DNA of 64,000 nt from the NCBI GenBank assembly GCA_010015745.1, contig ML978273.1, positions 1 to 64,000 on the forward strand, given 5' to 3'. This document shows, one piece after another, positions 33,239-44,945 of this stretch (its first letter is position 1; every line of letters begins with the position of its first letter). A model generated the notes under the pieces. It searched no databases and was not told the DNA's origin. It was given only the letters and a program-made list of their open reading frames with translations. The translations under genes were made by a program, and so were the position numbers. Source of the stretch: Setomelanomma holmii. Its lineage: Eukaryota; Ascomycota; Dothideomycetes; Pleosporales; Phaeosphaeriaceae.

Positions 33239-35472
33239 CTAGAAAAAAGGTGACCCGGCTAGACCAGTGAACAGATCGTCCCATTGAGATTGATCAAGGT
33301 ATAACGAGTTCTCGAATTCATGCGCTTGCTCGTCATCTGCACGAGGCGGTTGAGTGGTGAGGCTGTAGTCGTCGTCGTTGTCGACTACCGTGTTGCCAGC
33401 ACTGCGGTCCAGATTCGACCGAGGCGCAAGTGCGTGAGTTATCGTACCCGACTGCAAACCAGCGGCTTGCGCTTGCTGCCCACATGATCGGTATTTCGCG
33501 ACAATCTGCATCAGGGATTCGTGAAGCTTTGCAGCTGCCATCGAGTAGCTCTTCATGTCATCGATGATGCCCAGCGCCGAAGCCAGATCTCCGTGCTGAA
33601 CCTCGTGATCTACTGCCTCAGGACGATACAAGCAGACATCCATCAAGAGGACGATACTGGCGATGAAAACGCCGTACAGAATGGCTGCAATGCGGAGTCG
33701 GATCTGCACGGAAGGATGGCCTGACTCAAGAAGTCGCGTTTCGGCATAAATGATGTACTTTGCCGACCTCAGACATGCGTCTCGTGACGAGGTATACTTC
33801 GCATTGTACTTGGCTCCAGTAGTCAAATATGGCAGATGAAGCTTGCATCGCTGTGAATGCATCAAAGAATTCAGCATATAAGCTTGGAGAAAGATGTTAG
33901 ACGTTGCATTTTCGGGATCGTGCGCGTACTCTTCCAGTTCGAAGAAATGAGGCATGCTACGTCGCATCTGTTCGAGTTCGGAATCCATGGTCATGACATG
34001 ACTGTAGTACTCTAGTCGCTGGGAACTGGCGGCAATGATGATATTATGGTCAACTATGCTGCGCGATATCTCGGCGAGGTGAATGCGTTGGAGGAAATAT
34101 GACATGTCTGTTGGCTGGTTCAGAGGCTGAGACTCGGGAACACTGCCGTCTCTGATGTCGTTGTCGTTGATGTTGCGTGGCTTATTGACGCACATGTGGA
34201 GCGGATGAGCTTGGTACACTCCTTCTCCCGGCCCGTTGAACATGACAGCTATTAACCTGATTCTCGTATTAGCACCATTTCGATCTGCTTGAGATACTGA
34301 TCTTGTACGAACCAATCGGTAGCTACCAGATACCACCAAGCGCGACGACCCATCTCAACAGTCACCGTGTCTTCTGCCTTGGTGATGGCCTCGTTGTCGA
34401 TCTGATGGAGTCCAAGCTCGCGACCCAGCAACAGACCAGAGGCAATCAGCGACCGATAGCGCACCGACGGGCCTTCCAGATTGGCTACGAGGAACGACAG
34501 TATGATGATGCCTTGCACAGTCTCGAGCGAAACGTCACTATTTTGAGAAGCATTAATAACAGCATTTGTTGCTTTGATCCATAAGGGTGTCTGGATGTGA
34601 GCTTGAGCAAATGACGAAAATAAGAGGCGCTCCGCAGGGAGTTCATCCCGCGGGGTCCATACATGCGTCGCGCTCGCGATGAGGCTTAGGAGCAATATAA
34701 CGTAGCCAGGTTGCAGCGGCTCCTGCGCATCAATTTGTTGATAGACGTGATCGATAATCGCCGGGATTGACGGTGAATGCAGGATATGCTGGAAGTGACT
34801 AATGCTGAAAATATAGTGCTCCACCAGAATTTTCGACTCTGCGAGTATTGGTAGCCAGACACATAGTATTGGCTCGCCCAACTGCACAGTGTGCCTAGGA
34901 GATTGTGGAATGGTCCGTATAGGTGCAATCCTGAAAACAACATACTCGGAACAGGCCGACGCTTGAGTGGCACTTCTGGATAGACGTTGAAGATGTGCCA
35001 CTACATCGCTCAACTGTTTGGGGTCGGACAGCGAGGCGTTCGAAATGTCCGTGGCTTTGTGAGCTGACGGCGAGTTTGGGACCTCTCTACCACCGATGGG
35101 AATCTGGGATATCAAGGCGCTTTGCGCAACACGCGTCTCCAAATCATCAGTGAGCGCTCGTAGAGCTTTGATCTCGGCAAGTAAGTCCGCATGGGTGGCC
35201 GCCGGTTCTTGTAGAGTTTGGACTCCCGCTGGCAAGGTGGGTTGAGCTGTCGCTGGAGCTACTGGCTGCGATGTTGTATGCTCGGTACATGTCGGTGTCT
35301 TTGCCTTTGAGCATCCTGCGACGAGGGATGTGGGATCGAAGTGGCGTGTTTTGCCACGTGATCGGCAACTTGTGCAGGGCAACGGTCGGTCACAACGGAG
35401 TTTTCGCGTCCGGCAGAAGTTGCAAGAGAATTGTCCTTTGCGACTAACCCTGCGCTCACCTGACGATGGCAT
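33239..35472 (-). pseudogene. Zn2Cys6 transcription factor with a lost zinc ligand and broken frame
   Basis: The start ATG 35472 opens a Zn2Cys6 binuclear cluster: C17, C20, C27, C33 and C36 are in place, but the sixth ligand position holds Arg43 (RSRGKTRHFD where the family has GKTC). A linker helix (LLAEIKALRALTDDLETRV) follows. The fungal transcription-factor middle domain is well preserved: SHFQHILHSPSIPAII, RELGLHQIDNE and RRAWWYLVATDWF. At about 34340-34270 the frame changes. The expected continuation MFNGPGEGVYQAHPLHM is present in another phase, and none of the available GT-AG pairs closes it. From there it reads to TAG at 33239. Defective DNA-binding domain plus unresolved frame suggest a dead regulator. 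It is divergent from the DHA1 transporter, 266 bases away. Confidence 0.75.
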
Positions 35473-35640
35473 CTTTCCAGAGCTTTAGTGCTCGAAGATA
35501 TGTAGACGTGTTCCGTGGGTATTCCGTGGAAGAATGAAGGTGCGACCGGCATTCGACTGAAGGATGCCTTATTAGCGCCAAGCATCCGCGGGTATTCCGC
35601 GGACTACCCATCCCAAACATGAGCCTACCTAGCAGTCCCG

Positions 35641-35648
35641 TATATAAA
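35641..35648 (+). promoter_or_regulatory. TATA element of the DHA1 transporter
   Basis: TATATAAA lies 91 bases upstream of the transporter ATG in the 266-base gap shared with the divergent regulator. Spacing and orientation suit the transporter. Confidence 0.55.
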
Positions 35649-35738
35649 GGAGAAGCCAGATCGACAATCTCATTTATGTGGAAAGTCGTGTAACAGCATT
35701 TACAACTGTTTACAGTTCGCACTCTTTCGATATAGAAA

Positions 35739-37391
35739 ATGCTCGATACAGAGAAAGGAGCCTCGAGCAATGAGTCCAACATGACCGTAGCACGAACCGA
35801 TCGACCTATATCCTGCGCGGACCGCGAAGTACTCGGCAGGTCAGACACCGACCCATCGATCGGAAAGACGACACAAGATTCCAATGTCGTTGACTTCGCT
35901 GGCGTTGATGACCCCGAGTACCCATTGAATTGGCCACGAGCCAAGAAGTTGCCGGCGATCGTCATAGCTACCAGCTTGACGCTGATCTCGTATGTTCCAT
36001 TGCATTCTGTTGACGGTGCTCCAGGATGAAGGCTGATCATGTATGGCAAAGTCCTTTCACATCCACCATTTGCGCCTCCGCAACGCTGGATATCTTATCG
36101 CATTTCGACTCCACCAACCAGATGCTTGGAGCCTTGGTCACGACTATATTCCTACTTGGCTACACGTTGGGACCGATCGCAATTGCTCCTTTGTCCGAGA
36201 TGTATGGAAGAGCCATCATGTACAAGGTGTGCATCGTGTTCTTCGTCGTTTTCAACGTGGCATGCGCGGTCGCAAATCGTCTCGGCTCACTCATCGCATT
36301 CCGCTTCCTCGCTGGGATCATGGGATCGTGCCCTATCACGCTAGGAACTGGGACTATTGCTGACCTAATGCCTGCAGAGAAAAGAGCCGGCGCAATGGGA
36401 GCATACGTGCTCGGTTCCGTGCTCGGTCCTTCGATCGGACCAATTGTAGGAGGATTTATGACGCCGAAGACTGGATGGCGATGGACATTCTGGCTTGTGG
36501 CCATCATTTCCGGGGTCATGGCAGTCGTAACGTTGTTGTTTGTGCGCGAAACGTATCCCTATGTCCTCCTTGAGCGGAAGACGAAGCAATTGCGCAGAGA
36601 GACAGGCAACACGAGCCTGCGGTCGGCGCTAGCTACAGGTAGATCGCCACGAGGTCTTTTCGTCTTCTCGATCTTCCGACCACTGAAGATGCTGCTCTCT
36701 CCAATTGTTTTCCTATTGTCACTTTACGCTGCCATCGTCTACAGCTATCTATATCTGTGCTTCACCACCATCGAGGTAGTTTTTGGCAGACAGTATGGAT
36801 TCAACAGCGGCGAAGCTGGGTTAGCCACAATGGGCATGGGGATTGGCTCTGCTGTGGGAATTGCGGGATGTGGCCTTGCGTCTCAGAAGATCTCCGGATA
36901 TCTGACAAAGAAGAATGGCGGCGACCCAAGACCCGAATATCGCTTACCACCAATGGCAGTCGGCGGATTCATCACACCACTGGGCCTATTCTTGTATGGC
37001 TGGTCTGCGCAAGCAAAGACCAATTGGATGGTTCCAATCCTTGGTAATGTGTTCCTTGGAATGGGCATGGTATTGACCTATGTTAGTTTCAACCCGCTTG
37101 TTCGAGTTGAGCGCGTGCGATTGACAACTATCTCAGATGCCCAGCGCTATGTACCTCGTGGACGCATACACCACTCATTCAGCCTCTGTAACAGCTGCAA
37201 GCACCATTTTGCGATGTCTGCTCGGAGCACTTCTACCGCTGGCAGGACCAGCAATGTACGACGCGCTAGGACTCGGATGGGGCAACTCACTACTTGGTTT
37301 CATCGCGATCGCTTTCATTCCGGTGCCTTTTGTTTTCTATCGCTACGATCAGCAAATTCGCGAAGCCAAGATCTGGGAGGCAGAGTTCTGA
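35739..37391 (+). CDS. DHA1-type major facilitator multidrug transporter
   Basis: Exons 35739-35989, 36052-37081 and 37137-37391 give 511 residues. The cytosolic N-terminus ends in DPEYPLNWPRAKK, the usual run-in to TM1 of fungal 12-spanner drug:H+ antiporters. Motif A reads APLSEMYGRAIMY after TM2. RFLAGIMGSCPITLGTGTIAD is the motif B region, and GSVLGPSIGPIVGGF carries the motif C glycines and prolines of antiporters. GWRWTFW closes the N half. The C half has six hydrophobic segments ending in FIPVPFVFYRYDQQIREA. The first intron is best ended at AAG 36051 (TLIS-PFTSTICASA); an alternative acceptor at 36025 would add nine residues. The second intron is GTTAGT..CAG. Expression may once have been controlled by the divergent Zn2Cys6 regulator. 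The coding sequence looks intact. Confidence 0.88.
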
Positions 37392-38517
37392 TCATGGAAA
37401 CATGACATCTCCTGGTGAGGCAGGAAATTGTACAACAGTCTGTATTTTTATGCCGAATGTCCTCTCCTGAGATCTCACCTGAAAGCATTTGAGTAGAGGC
37501 GATGTGCACCCGAGAACAGATTATACAAAATTAGGTTGCGTCATCTCACGTGCCAGGCACCAGCCGCGTCCACGTGCACGCTAGTCGCACGTGCCTGCCC
37601 TCGCACTATATAAACTACTGGTCGCTCCTGCCTCCAGAAAATCATACTTACCTTCTTGCGATCACCCAGCTCAAAGATTGGGTTGATCATCCAGGATCTG
37701 CTGCATTGCACATGGCGGTCAGGACTTGGATCGAGTCTTCTTCGGAGGTCTCGGTGGGACAATTTTTGTTGGACTGCTTCTGTAAAGCTGCTTTTCGTTG
37801 ATATCGTCGCCGCTGGTGATGGGTTGAAGAAGAGAAGGCATTGACTGGAACCTTACGAGAGCACGCATTTTAGCGAAGCCGCACGCACAAAATGACGGTT
37901 CACATGCGATAGCTGCCATCGCTCTTGCTGCGGCCATCTACTCGGCAATCACGAACCTGAAGAGCCCAATCCGTAGCGCGCTTGCGCACTGCTCAACTGT
38001 CGTGCGTTTTGAAATTCTACTGTCTCGCAAAGACCCATGAGCCGCGTGTCTTCACCTTGTCGAACTCGCATTACCGTCGCTGTCTGCTTGCCCTTGCACG
38101 CGAGGGCGCTTCGTTGCAACGATTCGTGATGTTTGTCGCGACCATCTAGATATGATCCACCGTTCTGTTTCCAACCGTTTTGGACTTGGCATGAGACTCG
38201 GCTTGAAACATTTGACACGCTTACTTTCCGACAGAACACCCAACATTGCGATGCCGGATCATGAAGAAGCCGCTGCCATCAGTCTCACCGCCCGTTCCTC
38301 CTCATGCTCATACGATTAGAATTGGAAATCCTAACACGTTCAGTGCCGCTTAACAAACCTATATAGCAAGCTGTCGAGGCTCCGGTCTGGGCATCAGATT
38401 TGCTAGACAGTCTCATCATCTTCCATTTGCAGTAATTACTTCCTTGTCATCATAATCATCATTCTTACGTTCTTAACTTGCCCTTCTTGGCATAATTAAA
38501 TAAACTTCTTCTACACC
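37392..38517. other. Intergenic region with an orphan promoter-like segment
   Basis: Apart from the CACGTG/TATA cluster at 37547-37614 nothing is recognisable. The open frames that follow that cluster are short and without homology. The 3' part carries the cupredoxin gene promoter, with TATATAGC near 38360. Confidence 0.45.
37547..37614 (+). promoter_or_regulatory. Three CACGTG boxes plus TATA element
   Basis: CACGTG occurs at 37547-37552, 37571-37576 and 37588-37593, and TATATAAA follows at 37607-37614. CACGTG is the E-box bound by basic helix-loop-helix factors such as Pho4, Cbf1 and SREBP-type proteins. Three copies in 47 bases ahead of a TATA box looks like a regulated core promoter pointing right, but no convincing coding region starts within the next 800 bases. 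Confidence 0.5.
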
Positions 38518-39256
38518 ATGTTGCTGAACAATATCATGTACGCGGCTCTCGCTCAAGCCCTGGGCGCATCCGCAGCGACCATGATGGTCACAGTTGCCGC
38601 CAACAATAAATTCCAATTCACTCCAAACACAATAACTGCTCAGCCCGGAGACATGGTTGCATTCAACTTCGTTGCCCAGGTAAGTCTTCCCTCACGTACT
38701 TCAATAACTCTCCACTCACCATCTGCCACAGAACCACAGCGTCGCCTCCTCAAACGCCAACACACCCTGCCAACCCGAACGCAACGCCATCTTCTCCGAC
38801 TTCCAACCCGTCGCCGCCCCAGCCGGTAACAACAAAGGCAAAGGCAAGAACCGCAACAACAACCGCCAAACAGGCAACACACCCATGTTCATGGTCCCTA
38901 TCACGGATACACAACCTATGTACATCTACTGCAGTCAAGCACAACATTGCCAACAAGGCATGGTCATGGTGATCAATCCGCCCAACGCGGCGGCAGTACA
39001 GCAGTACGCTAATAAGGCGGCGAATGCGAGGAATAATGTCAGTCCAAGAGGCGGGATTTCGGGGGGCCAGATGGCGAATAATGCAGCGGGAACGAATCCG
39101 AAGAATGTACTTGGTGCTAATCAGGGAGATGCTGCGACCACTGGGAAGGGCAAAGGAAAGGGGAAGGCGAATGCTAATGGTGGTGGGAATGCGAATGCGG
39201 GTGGTGCGGCGGGTGCGTTGACGGGACTGCTTGGTGGCAAAGCGAATGGAAACTGA
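38518..39256 (+). CDS. Secreted cupredoxin-like (plastocyanin-type) protein
   Basis: Exons 38518-38679 and 38732-39256 give 228 residues. The 52-nt intron is GTAAGT..CAG. A signal peptide covers about residues 1-20 (MLLNNIMYAALAQALGASAA). The domain VTVAANNKFQFTPNTITAQP is the typical first strand of fungal extracellular cupredoxin-like proteins. Candidate copper ligands are all present: His in NHSV at the splice site, then Cys, His and Met in the IYCSQAQHCQQGM block. A basic Gly/Lys/Asn insert (GNNKGKGKNRNNNRQ) sits between strands, unusual for the family, and a low-complexity tail (KGKGKGKANANGGG) follows the domain. The tail does not end in a hydrophobic GPI signal, so the product is probably free or wall-bound. 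Many relatives are induced in infection or stress; the role here is unknown. Confidence 0.85.
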
Positions 39257-39896
39257 ATGTTGCCAGTGTGAGGTGATGTAGCATAGATTCGATGACAAAA
39301 TGTACATATCAAGGCACGATGCGATCCAAGTCAACGCACACTACCTCTGTCTTCACAATCGCGCCTTGCAAGTGCAAATAGTTTGTTGCTGATCGGGCAA
39401 ACGACATTCTTTGCCAGGACTTCTTATCAATCGAACGACATGTCTCACAGCATCAATGATGATTTGAAAAAGAGTATGATCCTTCTAGACCGGACCTGCA
39501 CTTCCGTGGCGCCAGGATCATGAGTTCGCGATGTTGAGCTCCGAGGAGTTTGAAACGCTGTTTGAAACACCCATCTGCATGTTTCAGTAGCTTACGGAGA
39601 GCTTGTTCCGACTAAGCACGTGAGGCTAAGACAGTGTCCTTGTGAGCGCCACATCATCGACCCCGCTTTAGTGGCGTTTAAAACTTGGTAAAGAGGGCAG
39701 GGCGATGAGATGTTGAGCCGCGGTAAGTCGTTTGCTGTACTTTTGCGAGACCTACGTGCGATCATGCTTGCAGTCTCTAGGTGTAATGATGAAGATGTTG
39801 ATGATGATGAAAGCTAATACTTTCTTATTTTATAGCAAGAAGGATGGGTATCATGACTGACGTTTTCAAAACTCCTTACTCCTTCCTCTTCCTCTT
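39257..39896. other. Intergenic region
   Basis: No gene. A short ATG/GAT-rich low-complexity run lies at about 39786-39815. Confidence 0.4.
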
Positions 39897-41350
39897 CTAC
39901 CATCCTCTTTGCATCGCAAAGTTCGACTTCGCCGGAGGTGGAATAATGAGATCAATCTCGTCCACACTCATGCTTCGCAGCTTGTATGAGTCCTCGCCCA
40001 TGGTTGCTGACCCTTGCAGTTTACCTGCTTCTAGCTGCTTAAGCCGGTCCTGCGCTGAGGGTTTTGGGTATGAGTTCTGGGAAGTGCCGGCGAAGAAGCG
40101 CGGGAACAATCGATTCATGAGGGGTTTGCAGCCTGGTAGACAGCCGCATGCAACGCCTACACCTCCTTCGACAGACATTACAATGAAGCATTCGGCGCCG
40201 TGCCCTTTACGGTGGTGTTAGCGATGAAATGGAGGCGGGTAGGGTTAGTGGACATACACATGACGTCGTATGACTCGAGGTAAAGTGAAGTGTAGTAGAT
40301 ACGCAAGCTTCCTGCGACGCAAACGCTGCTGCTGTTAACCTTTTGTTAGATATGCATGATATCGTGATTGAGCTTACATGACGCCAAGCGAGAACATGCA
40401 AGTGAGTGTGATGCGCTGACGACGCGATATCTTGACGTTCAGGAGGTCTTTCGCAGGCCATAGGAATATGACAAAATCACTGAACGTGTTCTGCGCTGAG
40501 TGGTAGTAGTAGATTGCTCGAACGTTCAAACATTTGGCTGTGCCAATGTACTTGAAGATCTCCCAGTATGTGCTGACCGGACTTAAGTGATGCTTAGCTG
40601 GGTCGTTGATATCGAGGAGAATCTTGATCAAGACTTACTTGCACTGGAAAAGAGTGAAGAAGAAGGCCATGGTGCTCAGAATAATAGTATAGACGATCAT
40701 CGACCGACAGAACCACTTATTCAGTCTTGAAGGAAAGATCCCTGGACGTCATTAGAGACTGATCGTTTGAGGCATATACTTGGAGGTTAAACTGACTCAA
40801 GTATGTGAGAAGAATCGCAACTTTCATGAGCGTGACAATAGCTGTGAAAAGTAATTGATTGGCCATGGACATCTGTATTGCATAAGCCATGAGCACGGAA
40901 TGCTACAGGTTCGTCGTACCTGGGCCGCCCTGATCTTGCCATACATAATCTGCGGTTTGAGGTCCCCTTGTGATGGTCAGATTTGGCGCGCGATGTAGTG
41001 GTAAAAAGCTCGTACATAGATGATAGCCCAGCTGGAAATTAGGCCCCATTGCTATCAAGATCATGATATTGCTGGCAACGGAGAGAATCTCGTCATCGTT
41101 AGCGAGGTGCTCTTCGTTTTGTCGAAATGTGACCAAGACTCACTGCCGCAATTAGCATGAGCCAATCATCCCATCCTAAGGTCCTGACGATGACGGTCCG
41201 ACTGTAGAACCGACAAGAAATCGCTCCAACGACCAGGGCTGTCATCGGTATCATGATGCCCATGGCCACGGGTCTCTTCGTAAACGGGTCGACATAGTTG
41301 GGAGGCGGAAAGGATGCGAATTCTGCAGGCGTAGGGAAACGGGAAGTCAT
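39897..41350 (-). CDS. Rhodopsin-domain integral membrane protein (PTH11/SAT4-type)
   Basis: The start ATG is 41350 (MTSRFPTPAEF). Exon 1 ends at 41144 (GWDDWLMLIAA) and exon 2 opens at 41088 (ILSVASNIM). Later exons read IMYGKIRAAQ, MSMANQLLFTAIVTLMKVAI, RIFPSRLNKWFCRSM and a long STYWEIFKYIGTAKCLNVRA block. After that come MFSLGV, a short SLRIYYTSLYLESYDV exon, and WHGAECFIVM through the cytosolic tail to the stop at 39897. The order NYVDP, DDWLM, LGYHL, YLR and C-rich FQCNPVSTYW is that of the fungal rhodopsin domain (PF20684), a seven-helix family that includes PTH11-like receptors. All joins fit except exon 2 to exon 3 (near 41007), where the GTACGA donor leaves the phase one base out. 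Either a small indel or an unusual splice is present. Ligand unknown. Confidence 0.75.
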
Positions 41351-43443
41351 TTTCTCGATCAAGTCCAAGAAGGCAGGAACGCACTCAAATCAGTAATTGT
41401 ACTGTACCACCGCAATCAGCACAATGGTCTGAGCGCTCGCGAACCACATTCTTTATCTAAGGCTGACAGCCTTACCCCTGTCAACCCCAGATGGAAGGTC
41501 TGATCTAAGAGCGGCAGGTAAGAACTAGAAGCGGCACTCATATGCAGATATATGCAAGCCAGCCACACCATCGCTCGAGCTTGCTCAAAGTGTAACAAAG
41601 GCCGAGGCACAGAACAGGTTCGATGGCAGTTGGCGCAAATCGGCGAGCTGAAGTGGCACGCCTGTGGTTTCTTGAGTGTTCCAAAGACGTGACCAGTACC
41701 GAGGCTATGCGTCGAGGCGCACTATTGCGCGCTCGAAGCGACGGGAGATGTGCGTAGGGCGGTAGGCTAGAGACGTTGGTGCCGCCGGGGGTCATGTTGA
41801 TTGATCTGACAAGAGAGTCGCGTGGGGTGCTTCACGTACGACAAATTGCCCGATAACAAGATGCAGTACTGATGTACCAACATAGCAGACCTTCGCTGTA
41901 ATTGTATCCATGATCGATGTCACTCGCAACCGATCTTGCGGATCGTGTTCGGGCAGATTTGGATCGTGGTAATTCTCACATGGCCGCACAACCAAATCCA
42001 GGCCCAAGCGCATTCCGGGCGAACACATTTACCACACGACGGGGCGGTCATCGTCATTGGCACGGTGTCGGTAGGACCTTCGAAGTGGGTACCCAGGTGA
42101 TCGAAATGGCGCGCATACAATCTGAAACAGACCTGCCCAACGTGGTGATCGTCCCGCGAGCTATGTATCTTTCGGCGGTTTCAAGAAGCCTCCAGGTTTC
42201 CAATGCCGAGGGCCTTGCAGTAGCACCGGCTGGACTTGAGTGCTGTAAGGCTAGTGTATGAATCACGGATGCGTCTAGCCGCGACCACGTGGACGCGAAA
42301 GTATCCTCCGTGTACCGACATGGCTGGTGCATTCGTGCCGGATGCGGGCCCGCTGCATGCTCGGTGTCATCAACATCATATTTTCGAAATATTTGGGTTT
42401 CGATTGGATGCCGGGCTGAAGGTCGCTATTGTTCTGCTCCAGGTTGACGTACAGCGGGCAGGAGCTGAAGCTCCGCTTGTGTTACAAAGTCGGTCCGTGC
42501 ACAAACCAATGCCATCATTACCCACGCCTGGCAAGGCACCGAGGCTGCCACAATACACTCCGCCCTGAACGGCTTAACATCAATTGCATCAGGCTTATCG
42601 CGCGCAAAGATACGAATGACACATTTTTTCCAAGGCATGGTCTGCGATCGCTGCGTTCTAGACACAATACCTGACATTCGCGTTCGACGCCGAAAAGTGC
42701 CGCCTGTCATTTTCCTTTCTTCAACACGACCTTCCTCATGCGCAATCTAAGACACTCCAGCCTATGCCTCAAGCTTCTCAAGAAGTGGAAGCTAAGACTT
42801 CGGTAATATGACAACATGTTCAAACATGGTATCAGCAATTGACTGGACGGCGGCGCGGTGAAGCGACGACAGAAAACACAATAAGACGGTGATTATCACG
42901 AAATGTCACCGATCAAAATTGATTGGTTAGGTCACAATTGCTATCGATGTGATTGAGGGTAGCTGAACAGCTCTTGGCCAATGATGGAGGGCGAGCGTCG
43001 AAACAAGACACCCTGCGCAAAAAAGATGATTATTGGGGCTGGATGCAAGCTTCATTCCTGTGCGACACATTTGACCGTCCACAGTATTGCGGCCCTAAAG
43101 CCGTAACTATTTCGCTCCAGTATCACCGAAACACAGACAATTATGTGCTACTTAAGCCATATCCTGAGAGTAGAGTCGTTGGATGCAGCATCTGTCCTCT
43201 CGCACGATTTGCAGAGACGCTGTGGACTATCTGGAGGCAGGTCTACCAATGCCACGAAAATGATAGGCCGGCAATGGGATAGGGAAAGAATGGTATGACG
43301 CTGAAATCCGATGCTCAGCCCGATATGGTGGCTGCGCGCACATCCCCTGCCAAGCGGAACAGACTACATTTCAGCTCACAGCCTAGAACTACAACCTCGT
43401 TAACACCGCCCCCGGCTTTCGATGATCTTGTTTCCCGTCCGCA
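41351..43443. other. Gene-poor region with overlapping minus-strand frames
   Basis: Between about 41780 and 42710 the minus strand has several long open runs in two frames (for example 42710-42426 and 42332-42054 in the same frame) but no motif I recognise and no coherent splice model. It may be a decayed gene. The rest is without signal. Confidence 0.4.
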
Positions 43444-44945
43444 ATGGCTGCAAATGCAACTTGGCCGCTTGCGAGATTCAATCATGAGCCACTTCCAGAT
43501 TCAACAAGTCACTTTCGTCTTATCGAGATCTTCCAAGGAGGACTTGATGCTCAAGGCCACGTTGTGTAAAGTTTGACAACATGGCGCATCGACGATGCGC
43601 CATTTTACTATACAATATCCTATACCTGGGGCGATGAACAGGACACTGTGTACATTATCATCAACGATGCGGAAATGACCGTACGGGTCAACTGTGACTA
43701 TGCGCTTCGACAAGCGCTTGCCTCCGAAGCAAGCAAATACCTCTGGATCGACGCGATCTGCATTGATCAAATGGCAACACAAGAGAGAAACCATCGGGTG
43801 GCTATGATGGGCAAAGTGTACTCGAGAGCAGCACATGTTCTTGCTTGTGTTGGGAATCACGCAGATGATAGCCAATTCCTTTTCACTAATCTCGGAAAAG
43901 AACAGTCGTTGCTATCTAAGATCTACTCACCAGTGTCCAGCAGAGGCGAATTGTGCGCGGATGGTTGGACTATCAGGAACCCGATCTTTTCGTCCAAGTG
44001 GCTAAGTTCGATGTGCATCCTGTCCACCGGAACAGTAACGAGGAAGAGACTCGCTGCAGCATTTGCTCGGTTCGTGGAGCGCCCATACTTTTCGCGCGTT
44101 TGGGTAAGCTCTTTGAACCGCAGTGGCCGAAGGTCCTGTGCTAAATATTCATACAGATTCTCCAAGAACTATATTTAGCAATGACAATATCATGCTTGTG
44201 CGGCACAGACTCAAGACCTTTCAATGACTTACTTGCCACAAGTATGCTTCTGAAGTTTTGGGATGAGAGAGGACAAGGACCGGTTATGAATCTCCGGTCG
44301 ATGAGTGCGATTCTGCGTCTACCACGCTCACCATTCTACCTGCTGCGCCGTCAGAGAGCTTGCTGCGATATTTATGACGGTTCAGATCCCATAATAGACC
44401 GTCTTGGCTGCCTCACCTTCGCCACTGGATACCAGAAACCACGCGAGATCAACCACATGTTGCGCGTCATGCAATACTTCGATTGTGCAGACGTGAGGGA
44501 CAAATTGTACGGGATTCTGTCCATTGTGGACTGGGGTGGCATAGCGCCGTCCAAAGTGCCTCATCCAGATTATGGGAGGACTTCAATTGAGGTGATATCC
44601 ACCATCCTCAGCTTGTATCTCTTAGATATCAAAAGTTTGGGCTTGGGCGATGTTGAACGGGCTGTCGGGTTGTATTTTACCTTTACTATCACCCCGAGCA
44701 ACGCTGGCCTGCAAAGAGCATTCCACGCACGGTGTTTCGACAGGACCGTTCTCGAAGTTCTTCGATCGTGTGGCAAGCCGCACATTGGAAGTATAGATTC
44801 ATCAGTCATGGGAGCCAGTCTCTCCGTCGCTTCAATCGCAGGAAGCGAGCTTTGTTACCATAGCCTGGTGGTACTATTCCCTCTACGCGAAAAAGATGGT
44901 GTGGAATTCGCCTGCGTCATCCAGCCACTACCGGTGTCGCATTGA
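43444..44945 (+). pseudogene. HET-domain protein, pseudogene 3
   Basis: An ATG at 43444 (cgcaATGG) begins a frame reading NHEPLPDSTSHFRLIEIFQG and ending at TAA 43567-43569. The same frame goes on with IDDAPFYYTISYTWGDE, EMTVRVNCDYALRQ, KYLWIDAICIDQ, LACVGNHADDSQF and RPYFSRVW. An intron 44104-44156 (GTAAGC..CAG) joins ILQELYLAMTISCLCG. INHMLRVMQYFDCADVRDKL and later blocks follow to TGA at 44943-44945. A further HET-tail-like stretch, VDEDGVIFAHAPLG, lies in another phase at about 45015, so the original C-terminus probably extended there. The stop is in the variable linker just before the SYTWG box. If translation instead began after it, no ATG is available before the box. The closest relative in the window is HET pseudogene 2. 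Confidence 0.8.

Noticed and set aside
41780..42710. Minus-strand series of open frames that could be a multi-exon gene
   Set aside because: No conserved motif and no consistent set of splice sites.
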